Positions 11,948 through 24,396 of a stretch of DNA of 64,000 nt are shown here, one piece after another. The translations under genes were made by a program, and so were the position numbers. Source of the stretch: Theobroma cacao (lineage: Eukaryota; Streptophyta; Magnoliopsida; Malvales; Malvaceae); assembly GCF_000208745.1 (NCBI RefSeq), contig NC_030852.1, positions 1,965,337 through 2,029,336 on the forward strand, given 5' to 3'. Position 1 is the first letter of the stretch; every line of letters begins with the position of its first letter. The notes below the pieces were generated by a model. It saw only the letters and a program-made list of their open reading frames with translations, was not told where the DNA came from and did no database searches.

Positions 11948-12915
11948 ATGATGAACAATCCAGGCTTGTCTAACAATATAGATGCCGCTGATGGTGAGAT
12001 AGAAGTCGCCAATATCTTGCTAGAATTGTCGAGGCTTTGGATAGAACCTGTAGTAACAAGATGGAGATTTAGAGCAAGAAGATCAGCCCTTAAAGAAAAA
12101 ACCCTTCTCTTTCTGATCAATCTATCCCTCCTCCTATATCTGATTAACGTGTTTAATTTCTTCACAGTTGGAAACTCCTTCATGTAATGTTGAGAATAAG
12201 AATGAGGATTCGAAGCTTGGTACTGATCAGCGTGTCTTGTATATTGAAGAGAAATATTCTTCCGTAATCAAAGTTGAACCTCCAAACCTTGAACCAACCA
12301 CTCCTTGTAATCCCCATCACAAGGTTATAAAAATAAATTTTAGCCCTTCTTCTGGAATTCGTTATGCTCAGAAACATATACAAATTGAAGATAAGCCTCC
12401 CAGGCTTGAATCTGATATTCATCCTGAAGATGTTACAATCATGAAAAAGACTAGCAACAAAAGGGTACGTCCATCTCTTCATTAATTTTCTACTAGTATA
12501 ATTATGTTTTATTTATGGGATCAACAGAGAATAGGTGATTTTGCCTGATGATAAATGAAACGATTTGGTCATTGCCTTTGTTCATCAAGTTCTATCCAAT
12601 GATTTTTTTCTTTTTTCCTTGTTTTCAGGACAAAGAGGAATTCGAAGAAGGATTGAGGAACAGAGCTGTGCCCAAAGGTTGATTAGTTCCGGTAGGTCAC
12701 TAATATCCTGTAAGTATCCTTTATTTGTTTACAGTTTTTTTTTGTTTTTAACCTTCAAATTACATCATTATTTTTGTTTTCAACATTCAAATTACATCAT
12801 TAATTGTAAAAAAAATAATAATTAAAGGGATCCGGAAACATCAAAACTGAACCAACCACATTGCCAAAGGCTAATAATTCCTTCATACCTCATGCAAAGC
12901 CTGCCAAGAGAAAGG
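11948..12915 (+). pseudogene. Broken copy of the unrecognised gene (copy A)
   Basis: Aligns exon by exon with 42170-43130. Exon 1 starts MMNNPGLSNN at 11948, but two extra A's in 'AAAGAAAAAACCC' (near 12093) shift the frame and end it at 12184-12186. The second half of exon 1 remains readable from TTGGAAACTCC (12168) to the donor near 12465. Exon 2 (from about 12630) has a TGA where copy B has TGT (after the codons for Pro-Lys-Gly). Exon 3 (about 12829-12915) keeps its frame. There are no downstream exons equivalent to 46100-46484. The frameshift, nonsense codon and missing C-terminus make this a pseudogene. An ATTTCTTCACAG just before 12168 could act as a new acceptor. Confidence 0.8.
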
Positions 12916-14411
12916 TAATCTTCTGCTTCACCAGCTGTTCTCCTCTCTCTTAATTTCCAAGTGGTTAATTTCATTATTGAGGTTATGCTTATGAAAATTT
13001 ATATGTATAAATTCAAACCAATTATCTCAAGTTTAAAAATTAAGTACAAATAATCACACAAGTTTGATAGTAAATCTAGAGCCCATAACAAGGATTACCT
13101 TTGTATAAAGTTTAAGAAGTATAACGTTTATCTTCTGAAGTATCTCAAGAATCGAACCAATAGCCTTTGGTTCTAATTAAGCACTCAAGTTCTATTTAAC
13201 TATTTGGGGCATACCTTTTGGGAATTGGGAGGTAGTAACAAATTTATTACATATGATCTTTGAATATATCTTTACATCCTTGTAGCATATTTAGGTTGCA
13301 TTTAGTTAATATTTTTATTTCATTTTTATTCTTTTTAAATGTATAAATAATATAACATAATATTTTTAAAAGTAAATTCTTGAATTATTTAAGAATATTT
13401 AAATAAATCTTTATTTTTTTATTAGAATCAATCAAGTACTTGTATTTTTATTTTAAACTAAACAAATTTTTATGAGTAATGGTTGATTAATTGTCATTAG
13501 TTAAAATGATATTAATTTTTTATATTTATATGGTATTGATACAGCATGCTGACTTATTATAATGGAGGATGTTAGCTTTAAAATTATTATAGTTTTGATT
13601 ATGACAAAATGATCAAATTTGCTTAAGCATTATTTGAGTAATCCTTGACAATTTTTTGAAATGATTTAACTCCTATACACTTGTTCTTACTGAACACAAG
13701 CTTGACTCTTTAAGTTATTGAACTATATCTATAAGCTTGTATGACTTAGGTATATGAGTGCTTATAATTCTCATTCATTAAAGTTTGATTTAAAGATTAA
13801 CAAAAAATCTTGACGCATTCATTAAGGAGGAGTTTTGAATATCTTGTTTAATGATGAAAAAGAAAAAGGAGAGAAGGAAGACTAAATCAAATAGAGTTAA
13901 ATAGGTCTTCATGTTTAATCTATGTGTGTGATGCTCAATTTTGGTTTTGTTGAATATTATGTAAAGAAAAGTAGATGCATTGACTAAGGGGAAGCACCTC
14001 ATTATGCATAAAGATTTGAAGCATTCATATTGAGCATATACATTGCATACTTAATCTTAAAGTGTTTTGTGATAATAAAAAATAAGAGATAGAAAATGTT
14101 GACTCTATATGTTTTTGATGATAGTAAAATATTCTCATTCATTGATGTCTAATTATATTGTCTAAGTGTGCAGGAGAAAGCTTAAATCATTAATATATTT
14201 GGTATTTGTAAGCAAGTCAAGATACTTGTTCAATTGCAAGATAGGTTAATTGGTTAAACAAGAAAAGAAGAAGGAGTTACAATTGAGTCATAAAACAGAA
14301 GCCTCTTAGTCGGATAATGATGGGAGTTAGTCAGCTAAAATTTAAAAATGAAGTTAGCTGGTTCAAGAGTAGATTGCAAAACAGAGAAGACTTAGTTGAC
14401 CAAGAAGGATG

Positions 14412-14575
14412 GTTAGTCGACTAAGAGCTTATTGCTAGAAATCTGGATTACAAGACATAAAGAACTTAATCAACTAAGAAGCATTGTTAGTCGACTAAGA
14501 GCTTATTGCTAGAAACTGGATTCAGAGACAAAGGCGACTTAATCGACTAAGATGTATGTTAGTCGACTAAGAGCA
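14412..14575 (+). repeat. Tandem repeats of about 73 bp with GTCGAC cores
   Basis: The motif GTTAGTCGACTAAG recurs at 14412, 14486 and 14558 (spacing 74 and 72). Weaker 'TTAATC(A/G)ACTAAG' versions lie between them. This is a known style of LTR-internal repetition in plant Copia elements. Confidence 0.75.
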
Positions 14576-15099
14576 CACTGTCAGAAAATTTGAATTTAAG
14601 CACATAAGGACAAAATAACGGCAAAAAACGGCTAGTTTATGTCTCCAACAACCAGAATTAATTTTGCAAGTATTTAAAGCCTCTCCAATAGTCAAAAACA
14701 ATAGAAAGAAGCCATCCATAGTGATTTTGAGCTTAGAAGACCAAAAACCTTCTCTTTACACTTTTATTTCACTCTCATCCTTTGAAAAAGTGTTTGAGCT
14801 TAGCTTTGTACATCTTAGATCAACTAGATAATCAATTGTACTTCATCTTTTCTTCATTTCTTAATTACTTAGAGTGTGCAAGGCACTCTAAGGGGTTTAT
14901 TCAAGCTTGGATTGCTTGATTGAGTATATAGGTTCTAACTTAGCCTTGAAAAGTTAGTTGATAGGTTTTGGTTAATTCCGTGAAAAATCATTATTGTAGG
15001 TTGTGGTTGAGCCTTTGAAAAATCACTTTGGGTTATAGTTGAGCCCGGGAAAAACTATTGTGAAAGGTTTTGGTTGAGCCTGGTAAAAGTCATTATAAA

Positions 15100-18000
15100 T
15101 GAAATACCTCATTCATTGATATGGTGATAAATAAAGTTGATCGAATGCAAATTGAGGTCAATTAAAATGTTTAGAAGTGATAAAAGACGAAAGGAGTAGT
15201 TTAGGATAAAATATTTCGCAAGTGAGAAAATAATAATAAAATAATAATAATTTTATCGGAGGAGAATTTGTGAAATAAAAGGCGATTTGGAAGTCAAGTG
15301 AGGCATAATAAGGTATTTTGGGTACCAAGGAGACAAGATAAAATTTTTAGAATAAAATAATATTTTATTAATAAAATAATATTAAAATATTAATGTTTAG
15401 CCGGATGTTGAAGTCAATCAAGAAGAAGGATCATATGGTTGATCCAAGTGGGGGAGAAGATGACAAGCCCGACTCTATAAAAATATTTATCATGACATAC
15501 ATGTGATGGATAGCATGTTTGCATGCTAGGAGAGTCTCGAAAAATTTACAAAAGTCGGTATTGTACCTAGAGGTACAATAAAGTTGATTTAAGCCTCGAA
15601 CTAGATCAAATAGAGAATTTACGATGAAATTAAGAATTTTAAAGTCTCAGAATGGTTTAATATGGTGATTTGGAGTTCGAGGATCAATTTGGAGTCAAAT
15701 CGAAATTTTCGCTATCCGGGGGTAAAATGGTCATTTGCCACCTGGGGACAAAATGAAAATTTTAGAAAAGATTTTTTTGGCCCCATTTGACTTATTGGAG
15801 TATAATTTGACTTATTGGAGTAAGATTTGAGGTTTAGAAGTGAAAAATTCTAATTTCGGTATAATTTGGAGTAAAATGGTAAAATGGTAATTTTGCCACC
15901 CCAAGGGCAAAATTGTAATTTTCCACCACCAGGATATTTTTTCAGCACATGGTCTTCCTTTATCCTCATTTTGACCATTGACTAATTGTGTGGTGGAGAT
16001 AAAAAGGATTAAAATTTTTAAAATTTTAAAAACGGGCCAATGACATGATGCCATGTGTCATGCCTTTATTAATTTATTATTTTCCTTTTTAAAAGGCACA
16101 AAATCAGCCCATCTTCCACCCCATGGCCGGCCAAACCAGCAAGAAGAGAGAGAAAAAAAAAACAAAACCCTAGAGAGAGAAAATCAAAGAAAAAGTGTGA
16201 ATTTTCAAGGAAATTAAGTGAAAAAGGTGAGATTTTTTCTATTAAGCTTGAGTTTTCTTATTCCCAAGCATTTCTCTTTATTTTCCATGATTAAATTACA
16301 TGTTTTCATGATGAATTCAATTCTGAAAAAATGGGTTAGGAGAGAGAAAGTTGTTGGATTTATTTGATTTTAATTTATGTTAGTGTTTTTAGTTAGTTTA
16401 GCATATTTAGAAACAAAACAACAAGAAAAGAATTTATTTTCTCCCCCAACCATTAATGGCTGAATTTACCATGTAGTGAGTGAGGATGAGTTTGATTTTA
16501 TTCTAGGAGAATTGGTTAAGGAATAATGAATTATGAGCCTAGAAAAATAATGGGAATTTTCGGAGCAAAAATACGAATTTTTACCCACTAGGGGTATTTT
16601 CGTAATTTGCTGTTGGGACTGATAATTTGCACCACACTGAGGGACATTAAGTTAATTTGGGTGCAATTGAGGTATAGAAACTGAAAAGAATTAAATTGGA
16701 GTTTAAACGGACCCGTTAGGAATTTAATCGGGTGATAAGACGAATTAGGCCAATACCGGGTTTAGATAGTTACCAGTGCATTTTTGCATTCCATATCATG
16801 CATTGGTAGTCTAAATTAGTTTAATTTTGATTTAGTACCAACTTGGTGAAACTCTCGATTTTGTACTGTGTCAAGGTGGTGAGTCCTCCAATAAAGGCAA
16901 GGAAATTGCATCCGAGGACCAGTAGACAGAGTGCTTCGAAAGTCTGCATTCTAGACATTGTGAGTAAACTTATTATCGTCTTAATTATCTAGAGTAGTTT
17001 TATACAACTATGTGATTTTATGAAAAATGGGTTTAAATGGTAAATTGTTATGTTTTAAGGGAAATTGTGATTTTATAAAATGATTTTATAAATTTTCTGA
17101 AAAATCGAATATTGGTTTTGAAAATAGAGTAATTGGAGACTGCTAGTTTGTGTTGCAAATTTATGGTTTTGAATTGAATGGCTTATGACAATAAATGAGC
17201 ATGAATGGCTAAACTGATTTTGGTGTTATAATTATTTATACTGTGTATTCAGCCTTGAGAGGCTAGGTTGCGATAAATTGCCATGACATGCTAGAATGAA
17301 TTTTATTGATTGGTGGATTATATATTAATTATTTACTGCAGAGGGGGTTCCGTGGACCAGCCTATTAGAGGGGCACGGTAAACTCCATTATATTATTACC
17401 TCGAACGGAGAGGCGCGTAGGGTATCTCCTGGGGTATAGCTTAGGGTTCACTTCACGCCAAACCACCACGTGAAGGGGAACTCAGCCAACGCCAAGGAAC
17501 GGCTGTATTTTTCTCAAACAAAAATATATTTTAAGTGTATACAAAATTTTAACAGCCTTGGCGGACTCGGTTAGATGCCCTGCGCAAGGTATCACCGAGT
17601 ATGAGTTTTGGCACGAGCCAAAGTTTTAAGAAATTCATAAGCCAAGTTGATTACTCGATTTTTATGGATTGATTTTATTTGGTTGAAATGAGTTGAATGG
17701 TAATGAAATTACAGTATGATGATTTATTTTAATTGTCTCCATTTACTCGACTTTAGATAGTTTAGATGGTATCTGTTTACTCACTGGGATTTTATAATCT
17801 CACCACCCTCATTTCCTCACATTTCAGGCTCAGGGAATTTCGTAGTTAGCTGACTTGAACAAGGACCTTCATTTGGACTCGAATCGGTAAAAGCTGTAGG
17901 TTTCCAGCTTCCGATGCATTTTGGATAGATATGGGCCCACGTGTCACTGTAAAAGAAATTTTATGCTTTGGTTATTTGCTTTATAGTATATATGAATATA

Positions 18001-18443
18001 ATTATCTTTTACGCTATAAGAATTATGTACCGATAGTTTTATGAAAATTATTTTACAAGAAAATAGTTTATTTTATTGAATATTTTTATTATATTCAAAT
18101 GGTCAAATTTTCACTTCAAATGAACGTTTTAGATATTTAATTTGTTTTTAAATCATTAAATATATATTTTCTGCTTACCTACTATATTTTTAGCAAGTTT
18201 CGAGATTTTCGACAAAAATGACGAAAATGCCCTTGTGAGCCAAAAAACAATATGTTATGTTCTGATTTAAAAATGATTTGTAACCCCTTGAATTTTGATA
18301 TTTGATAACTATTGCTCACTAGGGAAGTGCGAAAGTTGATACAAGAGCCTTGCGAGGTTTCGATTGACATTTAAGGTAAAGAATGTTTGTCGAGGCCTCA
18401 CGGCAGTTGTCACGGGCCCGATGGGAAGTTCCGGGTCGTGACA
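15100..18443 (+). mobile_element. Gypsy-type solo LTR nested in the Copia solo LTR
   Basis: Starts TGAAATACC and ends GTGACA, with perfect 5-bp target duplications ATAAA on both sides (15095-15099 and 18444-18448). It is 3344 bp long and belongs to the same family as the LTRs of 1527-10599: shared start region, shared 'CCTATTAGAGGGGCACGG' and 'TTGGCGG(G/A)CTCG' segments, and the same 3' end. A leader-like region at about 16070-16200 (TTTAAAAGG, then AAACCCTAG) may be the old promoter. No internal region or second LTR is present, so it arose by LTR-LTR recombination. It must be younger than the surrounding Copia LTR. Confidence 0.92.
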
Positions 18444-18678
18444 ATAAAGCTTGGTGAAAGCTTAGTAATTTCACTGTTCTTAGTAGATTGTTTGAAAAAT
18501 CCTTGGTTGAACAATCAAGGTAGTGGATGTATGTCTTGGACCGAACCACTCTAAATTCCTGCTCATTGTCTACTCTGTTTTTATTTTCATTGCTTTTCAA
18601 ATTAATTCCTCATCTTGCCAAGAGTCAAAAAGTGCTATTCACCTCCCTCTAACACATTTAATTGGGACCAACAGAGGA

Positions 18679-19206
18679 TGAGATTGTCACATGGTTACTT
18701 CATCATGCTATATTATCATTTATTTGTCAAATCAATATGCCACATTAGCACAATGTGCCATAAAATGGATACGTGTCATTTTGACTAATCGCATTTGGCC
18801 AATCGTTAATTATTAGAGTCTATTTGCTAGAATTGTATAAGCTTTGGATAGAACCTTTAGTTTCTGGATAGAACCTTTAGTTTCTGGATGAAAATTTAGA
18901 GCAAGAAGATCAACCCTTAAAGAAAGCTCTTATTTTTCTGATCAATCCATCGATCTTGCTATAGCTATTAATGTGTTTCTTCAGAGTCGAAAACTCCTTT
19001 ATATAATGGTGAGAATGAGAATTCAAAATCTAGTACTAGTGATTAGCATATTCCATTTATGGAAGAGAAAAACCTTCAGACCTTGAACCAACCACTCCTT
19101 ATAATTCCCAACATAAGATTATAAAAATAAAATTTGACCATCCTTCTAAAATTCGTTATACTCATAAATATATACAAATTGAAGATAAACCTCCCAAGCA
19201 TGAAGC
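18679..19206 (+). pseudogene. Relic of duplicated exon 1' (copy A, unit 1)
   Basis: Resumes the interrupted block with TGAGATTGTCAC and carries a decayed counterpart of the exon-1' region seen at 43770-44280. It includes TTAGAGCAAGAAGATCAACC, an altered TTCAGAGTCGAAAACTCC, and AAATTGAAGATAAACCTCCC. A short internal duplication (TTTAGTTTCTGGATAGAACC) and several stops destroy the frame. Homology ends at about 19206, where copy B goes on to the exon donor. Confidence 0.75.
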
Positions 19207-20481
19207 TTAATACGAATTACTTGGAACTTATTATTTATAAATATGGATTTTATGTTGTATCAATATAAAATTTTGATAAACTCCATGCAATTAAAAATTA
19301 GATAATTATTAAAATATGATAAAAAATTGTTTAAAATTAAAATAAAAAAAATTCATGTTCCACGCTTAGAGGTTAAAACCTATTCTTGTGTCCTCACTTG
19401 TACAATTTCTATAGACACAACAATGTGGATTAAGATCATGATCATATACAATATATTAAAATTTAATAAAGAGTCAGGATTGTTAGAAAAATAGTATAAG
19501 AAACTACTTGTTAAATACCTGAATATATTAAAATTTTGATTAAAATAAATTTAAAATCAATTTATGTATATTATTTATGAAAATTAAAACTTAAAATCAT
19601 ATTTAGAGCAATTAATGAATTTTAGTAAGTATTACATTAATTATAAAAAATCTATAACAAAAATAATATATATAAAACTAAATTTTAATACTAAATATTA
19701 ATATTTATAATTTAGTCCGAATAGTGAATATCTTAAAATCACTAACCAACTTGCTACTAATATATTAATTTTACTACCCAAACTTAATTATAATCTTACT
19801 TAATCTAATTGTATAATGCAAAGTACTCATCACCATCCATATTATAAATAGATAACTAAGAGGTGATTGGAAACTGTCAATGATGTAAACTGATGCCGTG
19901 ACTATCCCACAAAATTTCACTAAGGCAAGGATAAAAGTTAGAAATGTTACCACAAGGACAAGTAAACATGGAATTAGTGTGCGATTGGTAATATATTTAC
20001 ATTCAATATTGCAATTTGAAGAGAAAAATTATAATCTAATTCATGAAATGTCCATTAATTAGATGCTTGTTTTATTCCATTTGCAGGATAAGATTTAATA
20101 ATACGTGACCCAATTGGGGAAGAAGTTGCATGTTGAAATATTTAAACCCCCAATATTTTGGACTCTCAATCCACTAAAATATAAACTCATAAGAACAAGG
20201 AAATTTTCTATGATGAAGATTGCTGCTGGGGTTATCAAGTTTTATATATATTTTTTACGTAAAAGAGTTGAGATTTTGTAATTAACTTATCGTTCATTTT
20301 TTAATTTGATGAAAATATGCATTAAATATAATGTTTTATTAAAATAACACTTTAACTCGGTATTTTAAAATTTTTTTTCTTCAAATTCATGGTTCTCTAA
20401 GATTTCCTTTGACTTTGCAATTGGAATTGCATTTAGATTGCAATCACCGAATTTGACTTGCAAGTGCAATGTCAAATAAAC
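19207..20481. other. AT-rich spacer, end of tandem unit 1
   Basis: No gene or RNA gene seen. The sequence is repeated nearly unchanged at 21653-22936. It has no counterpart next to the intact gene at 42-46 kb, so it was acquired or retained only in copy A. Confidence 0.6.
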
Positions 20482-22936
20482 AGAAAGGTAATCTTCTGCT
20501 TCACCAGCTGTTCTGCTCTCTCTTAATTTCCAAGTGGTTAATTTCATTATTGAGGTTATGTTTATGAAAATTTATATGTATAAAATCAAACCAATTATCT
20601 CAAGTTTAAAAATTAAGTACAAATAATCACACAAGTTTGATAGTAAATCTAGAGCCTATAACAAGGATTATCTTTGTATAAAGTTTAAGAAGTATAACGT
20701 TTATCTTCTGAAGTATCTCAAGAATCGAACCAATAGCCTTTGGTTCTAATTAAGCACTCAAGTTCTATTTAACTATTTGGGACACACCTTTTGGGAATTG
20801 GGAGGTAGCAACAAATTTATTACATATGATCTTTGAATATATCTTTATATCCTTGTAGCATATTTAGGTTGCGTTTAGTTAATATTGTTATTTGATTTTT
20901 ATTCTTTTTAAATGTATAAGAAATATAACATAATATTTTAAAAAGTAAATTCTTGAATTATATAAGAAAATTTAAATAAGTCTTTATTTTTTTTATTAGA
21001 TTCAATCAAGTACTTGTATTTTTATTTTAAACTAAATAAATTTTTATAACTAATGGTTGATTAATTATCATTAGTTAAAATGATATTAATTATTTATATT
21101 TATATGGTGTTGATTCGGCATGCTGACTTATTATAGTGGATGATGAGATTGTCACATGGTTACTTTATCATGCTATATTATCATTTATTTGTCAAGTCAA
21201 CATGCCACATTAGCGCAATATACCATAAACTGGACACGTGTCATTTTGACTAATCACATTTGGCCAATTGTTAATTATTAGAGTCTATTTGCTAGAATTT
21301 TATAGGCTTTGGATAGAACTTTTAGTTTCTTGATGAAGATTTAGAGCAAGAGGATCAACCCTTAAAGAAAGCCCTTCTTTTTCTGATCAATCCATCCATC
21401 TTCCTATAGCTATTATTATGTTTCTTCAGAGTCGGAAACTCCTTCATGTAATGGTGAGAATGAGAATTTGAAATCTAGTACTAGTGACCAGCATATTCCA
21501 TATATGGAAGAGAAAAACCTTTAGACCTTGAACCAACCACTTCTCATAATTCTCAACATAAGATTATAAAAATAAAATTTGACCATCCTTCTAAATTTCG
21601 TTATACTCAGAAGCATATACAAATTGAAGATAAACCTCCCAAGCATGAAGCTTAATACGAATTACTTGGAACTTATTATTTATAAATATGGATTATATGT
21701 TGTTTCAATATAAAATTTTGATAAACTCCATGCGATTAAAAATTAGATAATTATTAAAATATGATAAAAAATTGTTTAAAAATTAAAATAAAAAAAATCA
21801 TGTTCCACGCTTAGAGGTTAAAACCTATTCCTGTGTCCTCACTCGTACAATTTCTTTAGACACAACCATGTGGATTAAGATCATGATCATATACAATATA
21901 TTAAAATTTAATAAAGAGTCAGGATTGTTAGAAAAATAGTATAAGAAAAATAGTACAAGAAACTACTTGTTAAATACCTGAATATATTAAAAATTTGATT
22001 AAAATAAATTTAAAATCAATTTATGTATATTATTTATGAAAATTAAAACTTAAAATCATATTTAGAGCAATTAATGAATTTTAGTAAGTATTACATTAAT
22101 TATAAAAAATCTATAACAAAAAAAATATATATAAAACTAAATTTTAATACTAAATATTAATATTTATAATTTAGTCCGAATAGTGAATATCTTAAAATCA
22201 CTAACCAACTTGCTACTAATATAGTAATTTTACTACCCAAACTTAATTATAATCTTACTTAATCTAATTGTATAACGCAAAATACTCATCACCATCCATA
22301 TTATAAATAGATAACTAAGAGGTGATTGGAAACTGTCAATGATGTAAACTGATGCCGTCACTATCTCAAAATTTCACTAAGGCAAGGACAAAAGTTAGAA
22401 ATGTTGCCACAAGGACAAGTAAACATGGAATTAGTGTACGGTTGGTAATATATTTACATTAAATATTGCAATTTGAAGAGAAAAATTATAATCTAATTCA
22501 TGAGATGTCCATTAATTAGATGCTTGTTTTATTCCATTTGCAGGATAAGATTTAATAATACGTGACCCAATTGGGGAAGAAGTTGCATGTTGAAATATTT
22601 AAACCCTCAATATTTTGGACTCTCAATCCACCAAAATATAAACTAATAAGAACAAGGAAACTTTCTATGATGAAGATTGCTGCTGGGGTTATCAAGTTTT
22701 ATATATTTTTTTACGTAAAAGAATTGAGATTTTGTAATTAACTTATTGTTCATTTTTTAATTTAATCAAAACATGCATTAAATATAATATTTTATTAAAA
22801 TAACACTTTAACTCGGTATTTTTAAAATTTTTTTCTTCAAATTCATGGTTCTCTAAGATTTCCTTTGACTTTGCAATTGGAATTGCATTTAGATTGCAAT
22901 CACAGAATTTGACTTGCAAATGCAATGTCAAATAAA
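20482..22936 (+). repeat. Tandem duplication, unit 2 (2455 bp)
   Basis: Repeats 12909-20481 without the TE insertion. It joins unit 1 at GTCAAATAAACAGAAAGG and ends GTCAAATAAA before 22937. It preserves the pre-insertion sequence for the Copia solo LTR, showing that the tandem duplication came first. Confidence 0.9.
21288..21652 (+). pseudogene. Relic of duplicated exon 1' (copy A, unit 2)
   Basis: Second copy of the decayed exon region: TTCAGAGTCGGAAACTCCTTCATGTAATGG near 21426, then a truncated 'GAAGAGAAAAACC' and AAATTGAAGATAAACCTCCC. The frame is broken and the 3' end of the exon is missing, as in unit 1. Confidence 0.75.
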
Positions 22937-23906
22937 GTAAAATTTTTGTGATAAAAATCTCAATTGCAGTGAAAATTTTCTCAATAATTTCCAATGCCAG
23001 CCAATCAACAGGACTCTTCTTTCTCACCTCCTTTTCTCACACACATAATCTCTTTGTGTGTAATTACGGGTCAATTTCTTTACAATTGTTCAGAGGCGGA
23101 GCCTCCTTATGTAATGGGGGGTCCAATTTAATTTTGTTTTACATATTATATAAATTTTTTAACTTTTTTAATAAATTTTCTTAATGACCCCCAAAATAAT
23201 TTTTTATTTAATAATCAATACAAAAAAAATAACAAATTAAATAATTTCATATGCATGACTCAATTTTAATATATATTTTTTGTTTTTTCTTTTAATTTAT
23301 TTTATTATTTATTTCTATTCTATTTACTCATATATTCTAAATCTCTATAGATTTTTTTTTTTACAAATTTCTATAAACCACCAATCATATTCTTTTTCTT
23401 TCTTTTTTATAATGTCATATGTGGATTCTATCTTCTACTTGCTATATTCTTCTTTTTTTTGTTATGTAGATTTTATTTTTTATGATTTTAATTTTTAAAA
23501 ATAAATAAATTATTATGTAATTTTTAAATATAAGTTGCAGTGTTGCACTATTGTTTAAAATTTCATCAATATATCATTTTTTATTCAAAATAACCAATAA
23601 GTTATAGCATGTATGTTGTAAAATTTAAATAACAATGACATACATACACATTGGTAGAATGAAATAATTGTATTTCTTTCAATACAATTTGATTTATTAT
23701 ATATTTTTAATAGCTCTCAAAATATTTTTTTTATTCCTCAAACTGTTTGATAAAATTAGAGTCCTTACAGTTAGCATATTGCTAGTTAAGCCTAGTAAAT
23801 ATATTCTAAACTAATATGTTAAGTATATCAAATTTAAAAAATATAAAAGTCAGTATAGTAATCTAAACTCATTAAATTTTAATATAAATCTAAACTTATT
23901 ATAACC

Positions 23907-24396
23907 TATTATATCTTAACAGTTCAATCTAATAGCCTATAATAACATATTATATCTCAATAGTTAAATTATAAAACTTAATATATTAATTAGTAATTTA
24001 AGAGGTAAATAGAAAAAAAAAAAAAGAGCTAAAACACACAAGGTAAAGAGACAATTCATTTAAATTTGAAAAATTATTTTCTCTTCCACTCTTGTGCGCA
24101 AAGAGTGAGAAAGACTCTTTTAATGGTTTCATTTAGTCATATATAGATGACNTATTATGTCTTAACAGTTTAACTTAATAACTTATTATAACATATTATA
24201 TCTCAATAGTTAAATTATAAAACTTAATATATTAATTAGTAATTTAAGAGGTAAATAGAAAAAAAAAAAAGAGCTAAAACACACAAGGTAAAGAGACAAT
24301 TCATTTAAATTTGAAAAATTATTTTCTCTTCCACTCTTGTGCGCAAAGAGTGAGAAAGACTCTTTTAATGGTTTCATTTAGTCATATATAGATGAC
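23907..24396. repeat. 246-bp direct repeat joined at an ambiguous base
   Basis: Unit 1 (23907-24151) and unit 2 (24153-24396) both run from TATTAT(A/G)TCTTAACAG to ATATATAGATGAC and are separated by the single N. The first 45 bp differ at several positions; the rest is almost identical, apart from the length of an A run. It may be a real tandem duplication or a mis-joined overlap between haplotypes. Confidence 0.85.
24152..24152. other. Ambiguous base (N), possible assembly join
   Basis: The only N noticed in the window. It sits exactly at the boundary of the two direct-repeat units. Confidence 0.9.

Larger units (their letters stand above)
13570..18673 (+). mobile_element. Copia-type solo LTR, split by a nested insertion
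   Basis: Starts TGTTAGC and ends CCAACA, flanked by perfect 5-bp target duplications GAGGA (13565-13569 and 18674-18678). The tandem unit at 20482-22936 shows the uninterrupted target. After removing the nested Gypsy LTR and its target duplication, the element is 1755 bp. It lacks any coding interior, primer site or second LTR, so it is a solo LTR. Repeated 'TTAGTCGACTAAG' motifs and the pyrimidine-rich end before CCAACA resemble long plant Copia LTRs of the SIRE/Maximus type; that lineage call is from memory. Orientation is assumed from the TG...CA reading. Confidence 0.88.
10600..19206 (+). repeat. Segmental duplication copy A (sister of 40822-44280)
   Basis: From 10600 the sequence matches the block starting at 40822 over the last intron and exon of the PLAC8 gene, the intergenic spacer, and exons 1-3 plus the following intron of the unrecognised gene. 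The match is interrupted only by the nested insertion 13570-18678. It resumes at 18679 and runs to about 19206, where copy A switches to unrelated sequence. Copy A is the degenerate member; its left boundary is set by the LARD-like element. Confidence 0.88.
12909..20481 (+). repeat. Tandem duplication, unit 1 (about 2.46 kb plus insertion)
   Basis: Begins at AGAAAGGTAATC (the exon-3 donor of the pseudogene) and ends at the GTCAAATAAA before 20482. Excluding the nested TE insertion and one target duplication (13570-18678), its length is 2464 bp, against 2455 bp for unit 2. The two units are nearly identical over the intron, the exon-1 relic and the 1.3-kb downstream spacer. Confidence 0.88.

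Noticed and set aside
23280..23498. Phe/Tyr-rich 72-codon frame
   Set aside because: Pure consequence of a T-rich spacer.
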